From NCBI GenBank assembly GCA_051453625.1, contig JBOZIK010000001.1:289174025-289238024 (forward strand): 64,000 nucleotides of DNA, read 5' to 3'. Source of the DNA: Welwitschia mirabilis (Eukaryota > Gnetophyta > Gnetopsida > Welwitschiales). Positions 1 through 11,800 of this stretch are shown one piece after another. The translations under genes were made by a program, and so were the position numbers. The notes under the pieces are model-generated. The model made no database searches and was not told where the DNA came from. It was given only the letters and a program-made list of their open reading frames with translations. Position 1 is the stretch's first letter. Every line of letters starts with the position of its first letter.

Positions 1-450
1 AATAAAATTATATTTTGTGCTCATTTTATCCCTTCTGTTTAAAATAAGGATTGGTATTTGTGTAATTTTATAGGGCAAAATCCTTGCAATATAAAACACA
101 TCTTGTGGAAAGCTTATTTGTGCCCTTGATATACCAGTTGACCACAAAATAAACATCTCTTTAACCTTTGTAAGATGGGATAAAACAAATGGCTAAGGCC
201 CTAGATCCATGTTGTTTAGAGTAAAGAAGAGTTTAATTTCTTCATCATTAGCTGTGATGCCTTCTTTTTTTCTCATATTAACACCATCTATAGGTAGAGC
301 CATGTTTATCTTGTACCAACTCTATAGACTAATACATCTAATTATAAATTGTGCATGATCTTGATTATGCAAATACTTATATTTCTCTCCAAAATATCTT
401 AATTCCTTTAGATATATTACCATTATGTTTATATGAGTTAGAATCCAATG
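1..450. other. AT-rich sequence, no gene seen
   Basis: No ORF here resembles a known protein. The short frames stop quickly on both strands. The stretch leads into the 283-bp tandem duplication that begins near 451. Confidence 0.5.
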
Positions 451-1013
451 TTTGCTTAAGAGTTCTTATAAAGAAGATGCCATTGAAGTTTGATACTATT
501 GCATTACATAGCCCTTTTCATTGTTTTCTTCGGAAGCATGATTGTTAATAACAATAAACATCCTCTTTCATAATCTCTTTCCGTCACCTTACATATTCTT
601 GTCTTTTTGTTAACGATAAATAACTCTATGTGTTAGACATGTGACTTATAGATGTCATACTATTTTTTACTGATTAATCATCGACTTCTACCAAGGGGGT
701 TATTTCTAAAGGCATGTCTTCTATTTGTTGATTTAGTTCTTACACTGTATGATCAATCAAGTATTGTACTGTTTGATACTATTGCATTACATAGCCCTTT
801 TCATTGTTCTCTTCGAAAGCGTGATTGTTGATAACAATAAACATCCTCTTCCATAATTTCTTTTTGTCGCCTTACATATTCTTGTCCTTTTATTAATGAT
901 AAATAACTTTATGTGTTAGACATGTAACTTATAGATGTCATACCATTTTTCACTGATTAATCATCGACTCCTAGTAAGGAGGTTATTTCTATAGGCATGT
1001 CTTCTATTTGTTG
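451..1013. repeat. Tandem duplication, unit about 283 bp
   Basis: The block beginning GATACTATTGCATTACATAG at about 492 recurs at about 775, an offset of 283 bases. The two copies are roughly 90% alike by eye up to CTTCTATTTGTTG, where the second copy runs into the gap at 1014. Differences are scattered single bases, many of them C/T or G/A. No protein family was recognised in either strand. The array may continue inside the gap, since only two units are visible. Confidence 0.8.
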
Positions 1014-1209
1014 NNNNNNNNNNNNNNNNNNNNNNNNNNNNNNNNNNNNNNNNNNNNNNNNNNNNNNNNNNNNNNNNNNNNNNNNNNNNNNNNNNNNNNN
1101 NNNNNNNNNNNNNNNNNNNNNNNNNNNNNNNNNNNNNNNNNNNNNNNNNNNNNNNNNNNNNNNNNNNNNNNNNNNNNNNNNNNNNNNNNNNNNNNNNNNN
1201 NNNNNNNNN

Positions 1210-2104
1210 ATGTATGTTTAAAGAGTTTGATGACTAAGCAGTTTCCCTAAGAAGTCTTTTCCTCTCATAATATCTTCTTTGACTTTCACGATTAAGAGCT
1301 CGCTAGTTTTCCATCTTAGGATCCATTCTACAAAAATGAAAAGGAATAAAAAAAATTACATTTAGAAAATAAACATAACTTATTTAAAAAAACTAAATTT
1401 AACAAACTTTAAAAAAATAAAGTTAAAAAACCTATGTCCAAGAAGAAAACCTTAATTTTTAAAAACTCATTTTTATAAAAACCTAATTTAGAAATACTTG
1501 TTTAAAACAATTTAAGTTAAAAAACTTATTTTTCTCAAAAACTTACTCTATGAAAAACTTAATTTACAAAAGCATGATTAAGAAAATAAACTTGATGTAA
1601 GGAAATTAAATATAAAAAGGAAACTTAATGTTAAAAAGGCTAATATAAAGAAAAGCAAACTTAATTTAAAACACTAACCTTTAAAAATACCTCAATCTAA
1701 AAAAATTGTTTTAAAAAATATATTTAAAATACTTAATTTCATATAAAATTTGATTCATAAAAACCCAAATTCAACAATAATCGTCAGTTAATAGATAAAT
1801 CTAATCTATAAAAATTAATTTAAAAAACTTACAATCAAAAAGTTTAATATAAAGAAAAAAAACAAAGATATTTTAATCAATCTTTTAAATAAAAAACTTA
1901 ATTATTAAAAAAACTTGTAATTTAAACAAATAGTATAAAAATAAAATTAAATTCCTTAGACATAATTAAATTAAAAATTATTAGTATTCTTTTCTGTATT
2001 ATACATTTTCCATTTATTTTTCAAGTTCTTGTTTCTATCATATTTAAAACAAAATGAAAGTTTTTGAGGGGAAAAAAAAGTAAAATATACAAATCAAATT
2101 TTAA
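1210..2104. other. Very AT-rich sequence, no gene seen
   Basis: The stretch is dominated by A-rich runs with the recurring words AACTTAATTTA and AAAAACTTAA, like a highly degenerate low-complexity array. No ORF of note lies on either strand. Confidence 0.5.
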
Positions 2105-2611
2105 TTAAAGCCATAGTGTAATTCATGTTTACCTAATGCTATATAGATGTTATAAATCTTTTCCAAAACTTAATTATTATTTGTATTATAAAAAATATTC
2201 TCTTTATTGGAATTTTTTTGGTAACCATAAAAAATAAGACTTTAGTTTTAGTTTACAGATTTGGCTTTTTATGGAAAAATGGCCAAAGGAAAATAANNNN
2301 NNNNNNNNNNNNNNNNNNNNNNNNNNNNNNNNNNNNNNNNNNNNNNNNNNNNNNNNNNNNNNNNNNNNNNNNNNNNNNNNNNNNNNNNNNNNNNNNTTAA
2401 AGCCATAGTGTAATTCATGTTTACCTAATGTTATATAGATGTTATAAATCTTTTCCAAAACTTAATTATTATTTGTATTATAAAAAATTTTCTCTTTATT
2501 GGAATTTTTTTGGTAACCATAAAAATTAAGATTTTAGTTTTAGTCTACAGATTTGGTTTTAGTTTATAGTTTCTCTTGTTATTTATGGAAAAATGGCCAG
2601 AGGAAAATCAA
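2105..2611. repeat. Near-identical direct duplication flanking a 100-N gap
   Basis: The sequence starting TTAAAGCCATAGTGTAATTC occurs at 2105-2296 and again at 2397-2611, with the 2297-2396 gap between. The copies differ at only a few bases, apart from about 27 bases present only in the second copy before TTATGGAAAAATGGCC. Such high identity across a scaffold gap suggests an unmerged allele or an assembly overlap. A recent tandem duplication is the alternative. Confidence 0.8.
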
Positions 2612-2659
2612 CATTGGTATCACAAATTTTTCAAAGTAAAAATCTTAAAACTCTAAAAC

Positions 2660-3629
2660 NNNNNNNNNNNNNNNNNNNNNNNNNNNNNNNNNNNNNNNNN
2701 NNNNNNNNNNNNNNNNNNNNNNNNNNNNNNNNNNNNNNNNNNNNNNNNNNNNNNNNNNNNNNNNNNNNNNNNNNNNNNNNNNNNNNNNNNNNNNNNNNNN
2801 NNNNNNNNNNNNNNNNNNNNNNNNNNNNNNNNNNNNNNNNNNNNNNNNNNNNNNNNNNNNNNNNNNNNNNNNNNNNNNNNNNNNNNNNNNNNNNNNNNNN
2901 NNNNNNNNNNNNNNNNNNNNNNNNNNNNNNNNNNNNNNNNNNNNNNNNNNNNNNNNNNNNNNNNNNNNNNNNNNNNNNNNNNNNNNNNNNNNNNNNNNNN
3001 NNNNNNNNNNNNNNNNNNNNNNNNNNNNNNNNNNNNNNNNNNNNNNNNNNNNNNNNNNNNNNNNNNNNNNNNNNNNNNNNNNNNNNNNNNNNNNNNNNNN
3101 NNNNNNNNNNNNNNNNNNNNNNNNNNNNNNNNNNNNNNNNNNNNNNNNNNNNNNNNNNNNNNNNNNNNNNNNNNNNNNNNNNNNNNNNNNNNNNNNNNNN
3201 NNNNNNNNNNNNNNNNNNNNNNNNNNNNNNNNNNNNNNNNNNNNNNNNNNNNNNNNNNNNNNNNNNNNNNNNNNNNNNNNNNNNNNNNNNNNNNNNNNNN
3301 NNNNNNNNNNNNNNNNNNNNNNNNNNNNNNNNNNNNNNNNNNNNNNNNNNNNNNNNNNNNNNNNNNNNNNNNNNNNNNNNNNNNNNNNNNNNNNNNNNNN
3401 NNNNNNNNNNNNNNNNNNNNNNNNNNNNNNNNNNNNNNNNNNNNNNNNNNNNNNNNNNNNNNNNNNNNNNNNNNNNNNNNNNNNNNNNNNNNNNNNNNNN
3501 NNNNNNNNNNNNNNNNNNNNNNNNNNNNNNNNNNNNNNNNNNNNNNNNNNNNNNNNNNNNNNNNNNNNNNNNNNNNNNNNNNNNNNNNNNNNNNNNNNNN
3601 NNNNNNNNNNNNNNNNNNNNNNNNNNNNN
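2660..3629. other. Assembly gap (970 N)
   Basis: Undetermined bases only. Apparent ORFs that span it are artefacts. Confidence 0.99.
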
Positions 3630-4125
3630 AACTAAGGATATAATTTTAGTATGACCATTAAATTAGGTTTGTCATTTTAAAATTTAGTTTTTTGTTTTTT
3701 AACTAAAGATATAATTTTAGTATGGCCACAAAATTAGGTTTGCTGTTCCAGAAATTAGCTTTTTGTTTTTTGTATAAAGATATAATTTTAGTGTGGCACA
3801 AAAAAGGATTTCTTTTTGTTGTTTAACTAAAAATTTGATTTTAATATGGCTTCAAAATTAGAATTTATTTTTTATTTTTTATTGAAGATATTTTCGGTTT
3901 TGTCCCAAAATTTGGTTAGCTGTTTCAAAATTTATTAAGTTTGGTGTTTCAAAAGTTAGTTATTTGTTTTTTGATTTTACGTTTGCCCCAAAATTTGGTT
4001 AGGCATTTCAAAATTTATTAGCTCTACTGTTTCAAAATTTTTTGGGTCTACATTTCAAAATTTGTTAGTTTTACTGTTTAAAAGTTAATCATTTATTTTT
4101 TAATTAAAAATATAATTTTGATATT
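3630..4125. repeat. Degenerate minisatellite, period about 72 bp
   Basis: The core ATATAATTTTAGTATGG followed by CAAAATTAGGTTTG and TTTTTTGTTTTTT repeats from about 3630, 3701 and 3773, then shorter or more diverged units to about 4125. In the later units CCAAAATTTGGTTAG and TTTCAAAATTTATTAG alternate. The left end is in the 2660-3629 gap, so the array may be longer. It ends about 0.4 kb before the promoter region of the BT1-like gene. Confidence 0.7.
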
Positions 4126-4544
4126 AAAAACTATTTTCTAAAGAAAACATAACGTTGTCTCAGACATATCACTGGCTGGGGTTAGTTGAGATGATATAAA
4201 GTAGTCATGATGCAATAGTCAAACATGTTTTTTAAACTCTACGAATCTTACGAGAAAAAAACTTCAATAAAAAAAGAAATTGACAATCGAAGAATGATTG
4301 CCAAAAAAGGGTCGCCATTTGAATTTCGAAGCATTGTAAGAGTTATTTTAACGCTGCTAAAGAAGAGAAGAGGGAAAAGTGCGCGGAGAAAGAGGGACGT
4401 GACCTGGAACTTACAGTTGAAAACGCGCAAAAACTATAACCGAACGCTTTCTTGGGCTTCTTCTTCCTTTCCTGTCTGCGATTTCCTCGTCCGGTTTTAG
4501 TCCTTGTTGTCACTCCACTCTAATCTCTGCAATCTGTGTAAACA

Positions 4545-4553
4545 TATAAAATA
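4545..4553 (+). promoter_or_regulatory. Candidate TATA box of the BT1-like gene
   Basis: TATAAAATA lies 225 bases before the chosen ATG, in the GC-richer, CpG-containing stretch that starts near 4330. A start of transcription about 30 bases downstream (near 4576) would give a 5' UTR of about 195 nt containing two short upstream ORFs. This is inferred from sequence only. Confidence 0.4.
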
Positions 4554-4682
4554 ATATCCGAGCACAATATCCAAAGCCAAATCCTGGGCATTACAGTCCT
4601 CATTCATCTCAAGCCAAAACCGGAGGCGCTGAACTTCCGTCCCGGAATCAAACCGTGGACTGCAGAACAACGAGAACACTGA

Positions 4683-4744
4683 ATGGACATAATGAGAAGA
4701 AGATGCAGGACATTTTGATTTTAGGGATGAAGTTTTGCTTCTGA
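4683..4744 (+). promoter_or_regulatory. Two short upstream ORFs in the predicted 5' UTR
   Basis: ATG at 4683 opens an 11-codon ORF closed by TGA at 4716-4718. ATG at 4727 opens a 5-codon ORF (MKFCF) closed by TGA at 4742-4744. Both end before the main ATG at 4770, so they could lower or condition translation of the carrier if transcription begins near 4576. Neither overlaps the main frame. Confidence 0.4.
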
Positions 4745-4769
4745 GAATCAAGTCGCAAGGCGGAGGGAT

Positions 4770-6464
4770 ATGAAAGGTTCGTACTTCACTACAAACGATA
4801 TTTGTTTTACAGGAATTGGAAACGGAAGCGAAAATGAGCTTCATTGTTTGCGTCTGGTTTTGCCGGAGGCCCCGCCTGGAACAGTTCCGATCGGGCTTTT
4901 TGCGAGCGTAGGAATCGGCCTCGGTGTCCCGACTCTCTTCTCTGAAAATGAAGACAGGAAGAAGCAGATTGAGCGCCTTGTTCCCGCGGCTGCTGAAGGA
5001 ATTGGACGGCATTGCAAGGTTTCATATGATAATCCTCTGGAAAAACGAGGAAAGAGACCTAGGAAGGTGAAAAAGGGCGGCTCTCTTCTTCGAATTAGGA
5101 TTGGAAATGCGTGCATTAAGAGGCTTCTCAGCGGCGCAGTTGCAGGCGTCGTTTCTAGAATGGCTGTTGCGCCTTTGGACACCATTCAGACTCATTTGAT
5201 AGTCGGCGGTAGCGGAAAATCTATGTCGGAGGTTTTCGGAAGGATTATGGAGACCGAGGGCTGGCAGGGCCTTTTTCGCGGGAATGCAACTAATATAATC
5301 CGAGTTGCACCGAGTAAGGCTATTGAGGTAACTTCATTTTTTAAATTTTGAGTGCTTTTTCTGGAAGGAAAATGAATTTGAGAGATATTTTGTATTTCGT
5401 GTTTCTGGATTTAGCCTTGCAGATAATGACAGTATTCTTATTTCTCTGTTATGTTTTGATTTCCTTTTTCGCCATTGTGTCTGCATTTTTGTTTGGCTGA
5501 TCAAAATAGGAGCGATTGAAAGACTTTTTCTGTTCAACTTCGAGGATTTAGCGTTTGTAGATTTGGATTGTGTCTCTTTGTGTATCATTTCTGCACTTCA
5601 GACTGGAGATTCTCTATTTGAACTTCCCTTAGTCTCTTCTCTACCAAATTTTCCTGTATATGCCTGTTTATTTTGCCGGCATTTGCCCTGCCAAACTTAT
5701 GGTTCTTGATTTCATGGATCTGTTGCAGCTTTTTGCATATGACACTGTGAAGAAGGTCCTGACACCCAAGCGTGAAGAGCCTCCTCGCATCCCTCTACCA
5801 ATTTCTCCCGTTTCTGGTGCATTTGCAGGAGTTTGTTCCACGCTCTGCACATACCCCCTGGAGCTCTTGAAAACACGAATGACAGTTCAGGTATATACTT
5901 CATAATATCTGCTAATCAACTGATGTCAATAAACGTCTTCAAAATTTCTTTCTTGCAGACAGTATCAGTAACTACTTCATGCTTCTTTCACAGAGAGGCG
6001 TTTACAGAAACCTTTTCCATGCACTCATGAAAATAATAAGGGAAGAAGGGACCCTTGAACTCTACAGGGGTCTCGCACCAAGTCTGATTGGTGTCATACC
6101 CTACTCTGCTGCAAATTACTTTGCTTATGAATCACTGAAGAAGCTTTACAAGCATATTACTAAAGAAGACCACATTGGAAATCTTGCAATACTTTTGATA
6201 GGATCAGCTGCAGGTGCCATTTCCAGCACTGCAACTTTTCCTCTTGACGTTGCAAGAAAACAAATGCAAATGGGCGCTCTCAGTGGCAGACAAGCGTACA
6301 ACAGTATGTTCCATGCCTTATCTAGTATCATTGAACACGAAGGTTTGCCCGGCTTATACAGAGGACTAGGCCCAAGCTGTATGAAGCTGGTTCCGGCTGG
6401 AGGTATTTCCTTTATGTGTTATGAAGCCTGCGGAAGGTTGCTAATTCAAGAACAAAATCAGTGA
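4770..6464 (+). CDS. BT1: BRITTLE1-like adenine nucleotide carrier (mitochondrial carrier family), 3 exons
   Basis: Joined exons 4770-5327, 5729-5890 and 5994-6464 give 396 residues, the usual size for plant BT1. The family moves ADP-glucose or adenine nucleotides across the plastid (or mitochondrial) inner membrane. Residues 1-110 are a variable, basic N-terminus that may hold a transit peptide; GLFASVGIGLGV (42-53) recalls a motif of angiosperm BT1. Three carrier repeats follow. Their signatures are PLDTIQ (135-140), PLELLK (228-233) and PLDVAR (323-328), each followed by EGxxxx[F/Y]RG (163-171, 258-266, 356-364). Both introns are phase 0, at boundaries I recall as conserved in BT1, and obey GT-AG. 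ATG 4770 was chosen as the first one opening the long frame. Q140 replaces the usual K/R in the first signature. No stop or frameshift is present, so the gene looks functional. Membership of the BT1 subfamily is strong; the transported substrate is inferred. Confidence 0.93.
5328..5728 (+). other. Intron 1 of the BT1-like gene
   Basis: 401 bp, donor GAG|GTAACT, acceptor TGTTGCAG|CTTTTT, phase 0 between E186 and L187. It is T-rich, with in-frame stops. The exon junction restores the carrier sequence ...AIE-LFAYDTV.... Confidence 0.88.
5891..5993 (+). other. Intron 2 of the BT1-like gene, with a competing acceptor
   Basis: 103 bp, donor CAG|GTATAT, acceptor TTTCACAG|AGAGGC, phase 0 between Q240 and R241 (RGVY follows, as in BT1). 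A second good acceptor, TTCTTGCAG, ends at 5958. Using it would add 35 nt and shift the frame, so it would yield a truncated product. Confidence 0.85.
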
Positions 6465-8620
6465 TCTTCTCAGCAAAAAGGGGCGAAAATTTGTGCCACT
6501 AGACTGCAACGGGCTGCTCCAGATAATATTGATAACATCTGAAAATCTGCAAATGACATACACCATATACCTCAGAGACCCGTTTCCCTGTCAATACACT
6601 TTGCAGAAAATTGTCAGATTTTTGTGCTGAATTATTTCTCTGCGACTGCTGCTACAGCATGCAGTTATTATGAATCCTAAACTGAAATTTTATTATGTCT
6701 GGATAGACTTCACAGGTCTGTCACACCATTCAAACAATACAAAATACATCCACGATATAGGGTTTCATTCACTTCCTTACTCTAGCCCTCTGGCGTGGAA
6801 CCACTTTTCTATCCAACATCTCATGGTAAAAACATTGAAATAGTAAAAACTAAGAAATTGTTTGTCTTTGCTACACACGTCATGTACATTTCTTGCATGT
6901 TTTGTAAAAGCAGCCTATGCCCACAGCTTGTTTGGAAGCTGCCTCCAGCTTTCCAAAAGTTGGTAAATCTATGTTTGGATGATCTACAATTTATCATTTA
7001 ATTAAGGTTGTTTAATTAATAGTTCCAAGTAACATACTTCTAGGAATGCATTTGACTCTTAACAAGTCTTCCTTTGTAAGAAAGTTAATTGATGGAAAAC
7101 TATGCCACAGTTATCAGGGTCATATTTTTAAGAAGTTATATTCATAATCATACACTTAATGCACTTACAAATTGAACATTAAATTGATTCTCTATTTTGT
7201 GTGGTTACTAATCACGGTGAAGTCCTTGAGTTCTAATCTTGGTTAAAGAGTTGTATTCTATGTTTAAGGCATTAGATGACTAAAACACATTAATTTGGTT
7301 TAAGACTGATACTCGGGTTGTGTTTGCATGCTGAAATGAGAAGGAACCATTGTCAACTTCTAGAAGGTGCTTTATTGCTATTTGTGCTTCTTGCTTTTCA
7401 ATAAAGCCTTGGCAACAATTTTGGCTATCGTTAGCTTATTGTAAAGCATGGAAGTAGTTGTATAGTGGTGTGATGTTCTACCAAGATTGAGGAACTTTGA
7501 GGGAAAAAGTGGTCAGAGGAGGCATGAACTAGAGATTTTGTACCCTTTTGTGAGGCCAAAAAAGATAAGCCTCTTGAAAAGATCAACTATAATTAGTTAG
7601 AGGCCCCCCGGTTGGAGGATGGGGTGGACAATGCTACTTATTAATCTATCGCTATGGAGTCTTCCTGAGCATCCTACAAGTATGTCTAGGCCACAACTTC
7701 AATTGGTTCTAAGGTAAGTGACCTGAAGTTGAACCATTGCAATCTAGATGCACATTTGCATGTCTGTGTTAACATGCATAAGCACAACAAACTAAATATC
7801 ATAGAGTTCCTTGAAGAGCATATATGTATCAATTTTAGAAAAGTCTATTGAATGAACCACCATTTGAAGCAAGTTCAGAAGGCTTGGTTGACATTTTCTA
7901 GGTTAAGATTGATAGACGGAGCAACTAAAAGACAAGGTTTGAAATTTGCTCCATCTTTACAAAGTCAAAAGGCTATTGGAAATAAGAAGGTAGGTGAAAA
8001 TGTTAAGTTTCGTGGAGTCCATAGATTTCAAATCATTTTTTCTTTTTTTTTTTTATTGTTTGGTAATAAAAGAAACTAGAGTCTTACAGGGTGAAGTAAT
8101 AAGTGTTAATCTAGGAGATCAATATGTGTTAATATGCACCATAGCTCTTGGAAATATTTATCAGGAAACCATTATGACCTATTCAGGGTTTCTAAAAGCC
8201 CAAGAAAATGGGTTATTTTGAGATTTTGATGTTAAATTTCCATTGCAAGAATTTCTCACATATCCTTTAGATGGTTATTTTAACTATAGAAATCCTAAAT
8301 CTTATTTCATCTTAAGGAGGTGTTAAATTCTTGAAGTGAATTGAAGATTCTTTTTTTGAAAAAAGGAGATCGCTTTCTATTAATATCACATCAACAAAAC
8401 TTATAGTTCTACATATTATAGTAAAAGATTTTTAGGAAAAGAGGAATAGACTGCACAAGCATAGTGATGTTACTCAAATTGGGGTGCATACACATTTACA
8501 ATGCTGCATACAATATTAACCACAACATAGGAAATAATGTGTATGGAATATAGCGTGCAATCAATTATCTTAATCAAGTCCAAAAAGAAACAAAACAAAA
8601 ATCAAGCACTCACGTAACTG
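6465..8620. other. 3' flank of BT1 and intergenic sequence; no recognised gene
   Basis: About 6465-6700 is presumably the 3' UTR; no clear AATAAA is seen, though AT-rich near-matches occur. From about 7480 to 8080 the + strand holds an interrupted frame, open from the ATG at 7852 to 8079 after earlier stops. I cannot assign it to a family. It could be a worn transposon fragment. Nothing else of note is seen. Confidence 0.4.
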
Positions 8621-8860
8621 CTTTCCATCACAATAATTTAATAGGCTCTCATTATTCACATATTTGAGTTATATTTGTATTCCTCTTATGTACCCTTCCT
8701 ATATTATTTAGCTTTTTAAATAGTTTAGCTTCTTCACCTACTTTCCATCATGTTACTGTAATAGCCTCTCATTATTCACATATTGGAGTTATCTTTATAT
8801 TCATCTTATATACGCTTCTATATTATTTTAGCTTTTTAAATAGTTTAGTTCCTTCACCAT
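8621..8860. repeat. Tandem duplication, two 120-bp units
   Basis: CTTTCCATCA at 8621 recurs at 8741, and the next 120 bases match at roughly 85-90% (shared words include CTCTCATTATTCACATAT and TTTTTAAATAGTTTAG). There are exactly two units. No coding potential is seen. Confidence 0.85.
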
Positions 8861-11800
8861 TCTTGTTAGCATTATGGCTTTCTTCTTGAAGCTTTTCCTT
8901 GCTTCTGTAATGCCAAGTGATGTTTATTGCCTAGGTTGTTAAAGAGGCATTCTATCAAAACAAGGATAGTATTCAATATAATTCTCTTGTGTTTTATTAT
9001 CCATTTGGTTCCTTTCATTTCTTTATCAATGTGCAACCCCAAGGAGGAAGGAGGAAAGATGTTCTAAAACAAGGACAGTAAGGGTATAGTAGAACAAGAA
9101 ACCAGAGAGGATCAAGAAGGCAAATCTTTAGGTTCAAGTTCCTTTACTAATATAGGGTGCTGAGGAGGGAATGGGAAATGCTGCAAAATGATTAAGAAAG
9201 GGTAGTAATGAAGTGAATGAATAACGAAAGAAGAGGGTAACCTAAGTTGAGGAAAAGGAGGATTCAAATGAAGACACCCCCTTAGAAGAGCATGGGGTTC
9301 TAGAAGGACACAAAGCAAAGCTTACTAACCAAATCATCACAAGTAGGCCTTGTATCATGGACTTCTATAGAGCCAAAATTACTTTAAAGTGTTTGCTAAT
9401 GTTCTTTTTCTCTAGAGACTATAAAGTAATGGACATATAAAACCATACAAATTTCATGAAAAAATGTTGTCCTCTCATCTTTAATTGAATACAAAAAGAT
9501 TGTGTTCATAAGCTTTACCTCTAATTGTCAAAGTGGTTTAAGGTAACCTTACTCAAGTGTCCAATAGAAATGCTTTTAACTCCTCGAGCATAAAACTAAG
9601 CTGTGTGGATTTAACCTTTAACATTAAATTCTAATAAGTTTGTAACATCTTCAACAAATCAAGGGATGTTTGCATCCCTTAGCTATATACACCTCCTCTC
9701 CCATTTTTAATAGAATTATGTACTATTTAAATTCAAATCCTCATGTGATTCTAACAAGAAATTCTTGCATTCAATGGTTTTTACCATATGAAAAAGCTTG
9801 TCATATACTTGATATATGGTACAAGAATTTCACTATGCATAGCTATAACCCCAATTTTTTGTCTTAACAACTCACATCATGCTTTCAAGTGTGTTTCAAG
9901 AAATAATTTGAAGAAGGTAGGGGAAAAAACTTAAATAAAGCTCCATTTTTGACATTCTAGATTTTCTGCATCAAGAATCCCTAAAAGGATTTGCCCTGAG
10001 TCACCCCTTTTGTTCTTCCAAGTATAACATCTTTACTTCTCTATTGTAATTCATGCCAATACTCTAAATGCATGGGAAGCATAAATGATCAACACTCTCA
10101 TCATTATTCTAATAAAGTGGGTGCTATATTCCATATTTCATAAAGCTCTAGCTACTTGAACATTTGACAACTTAATGTCTTATGAAAATATTTTTTATAC
10201 AATTACCATTTTTTAATCAAATATTTTTAGCAAATATTATTGGTTTTTGTAAGCAAAAATGTTTCTATTAAAATTGATTTTAGAAATGTATTTTATGCTT
10301 AATTTTTTTGGTAAATACTTTATATTTGTAATTTTACCTTTTTGGTTAATTGTAATTAATTAAAAATAATAATAATTTTTAATAAAAACTTTATTTTATA
10401 GTTCATGTGAAATGGAATTAATAAATAAAAGCTATCAAATGTTAATGCAAATTAAGTTCATAATCCTATAGTAAAACATCAATTTTACATGACGAAATTA
10501 TTAAATTAAATTTTTAAAGGGGTAGGAAACAATAATCAAATGTTTATATCCATATCTTGTTTATTCATTTTTTTATGTGTCTTATCTAAATGTAAAAAGT
10601 AAGAATTCTTGATTAAAAAAGTGGATAAATATTGAATGTACTAATCTCAAATTTGATCGCGTCTTTGTTGTGTTTTGTGTTGATGGATTTTGATGGATTA
10701 TTGAATTAATAAGCATGTGAGTAATTAAATTCAATAAACCAAGGAGGATGAAGGGCTCGACTATACTCTACGATAACTTTTAGTTGAAAATGTATTTGAT
10801 TCAAAAAATAGTTATTTTCTTATTCATTGAATCTGGCAAAATTAATCCTGCTAAGATACATGGTATCTTTGAACTTTGCTTAAGAAAAGATTTAATCTTT
10901 CAATGAATATTACACATTGATCAATGTATGTTTTAAATTGATTAAAATATGATTATGCATTTTAATGGATTAAGGATGAACTAGCATAAAAAAGTGATGC
11001 ATGTAATTAACCTTGCCAATAAAGTAAGAAACTACTCATCGTAAATAGGCACATGTGTTATAGATACCATGTTTTCTTCTCATTCAATCAATCTATAAAT
11101 CTATCATTCATCACATTTATGTCATATATCACCAAGTCTTATCTAATTTAATTTGATCATACTTCTTTATGGATAAAATTATGTGCTTGACCTTTGACCA
11201 ATTGGTTGAAGGACCAAATAAAGCCTTTTCCTCTCTTATAATATTTTCATGTAAATCTATGCTGCAAAAATTTCTTTTGTCATTCTTTCTGTTCTTCTAT
11301 CATCATCTTGATTTTCTGTGTAAAGTTTGAAGTTTGGATCTTAGATCTTAAAGTTAAGAAATTTAGTTTCATAGTAGGATATTCTCTTTCATGTTCTTTT
11401 GGCCATTACATGTTTTGATCATGGTTTTATTTTATTATAATAGTCCCTTTAAAACAAAGATAAGGAAGATATTTGAAGGATCTCTTTACATGCTTGGTTG
11501 ATGAGGTTTATTAGTGAAATTAATTGGTCAAGTAACCATTAGGTGCACCTAAATGTTTGGTTATCCATGTTTCATTATTGCATTATTAGATATTGAATGA
11601 ATTTTATAATTATTCATACGTAGTAGATTCATATAATGTGATCTTTAAATTTATTAACACTCAAAACCCTTTATCTAAAATCCTAAGGCTTAATTAAGGA
11701 AAAAAGTAATTTTATCATTCACTTTAATTTGATTTTTTTCATGTATGATTTTCTTTCCTTAATTAACTTCATTTTAATTCTCTAGTATTTTTTGTATATA

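Noticed and set aside
2593-3654. Long frame of 353 codons
   Set aside because: Almost all of it is N; the same holds for frames across the gaps at 27.8-28.6 and 29.5-30.4 kb.
4225-4500. Open frame of 91 codons just before the BT1 gene
   Set aside because: Lys/Arg-rich chance frame in promoter sequence, with no domain; it ends 45 bases before the candidate TATA box.
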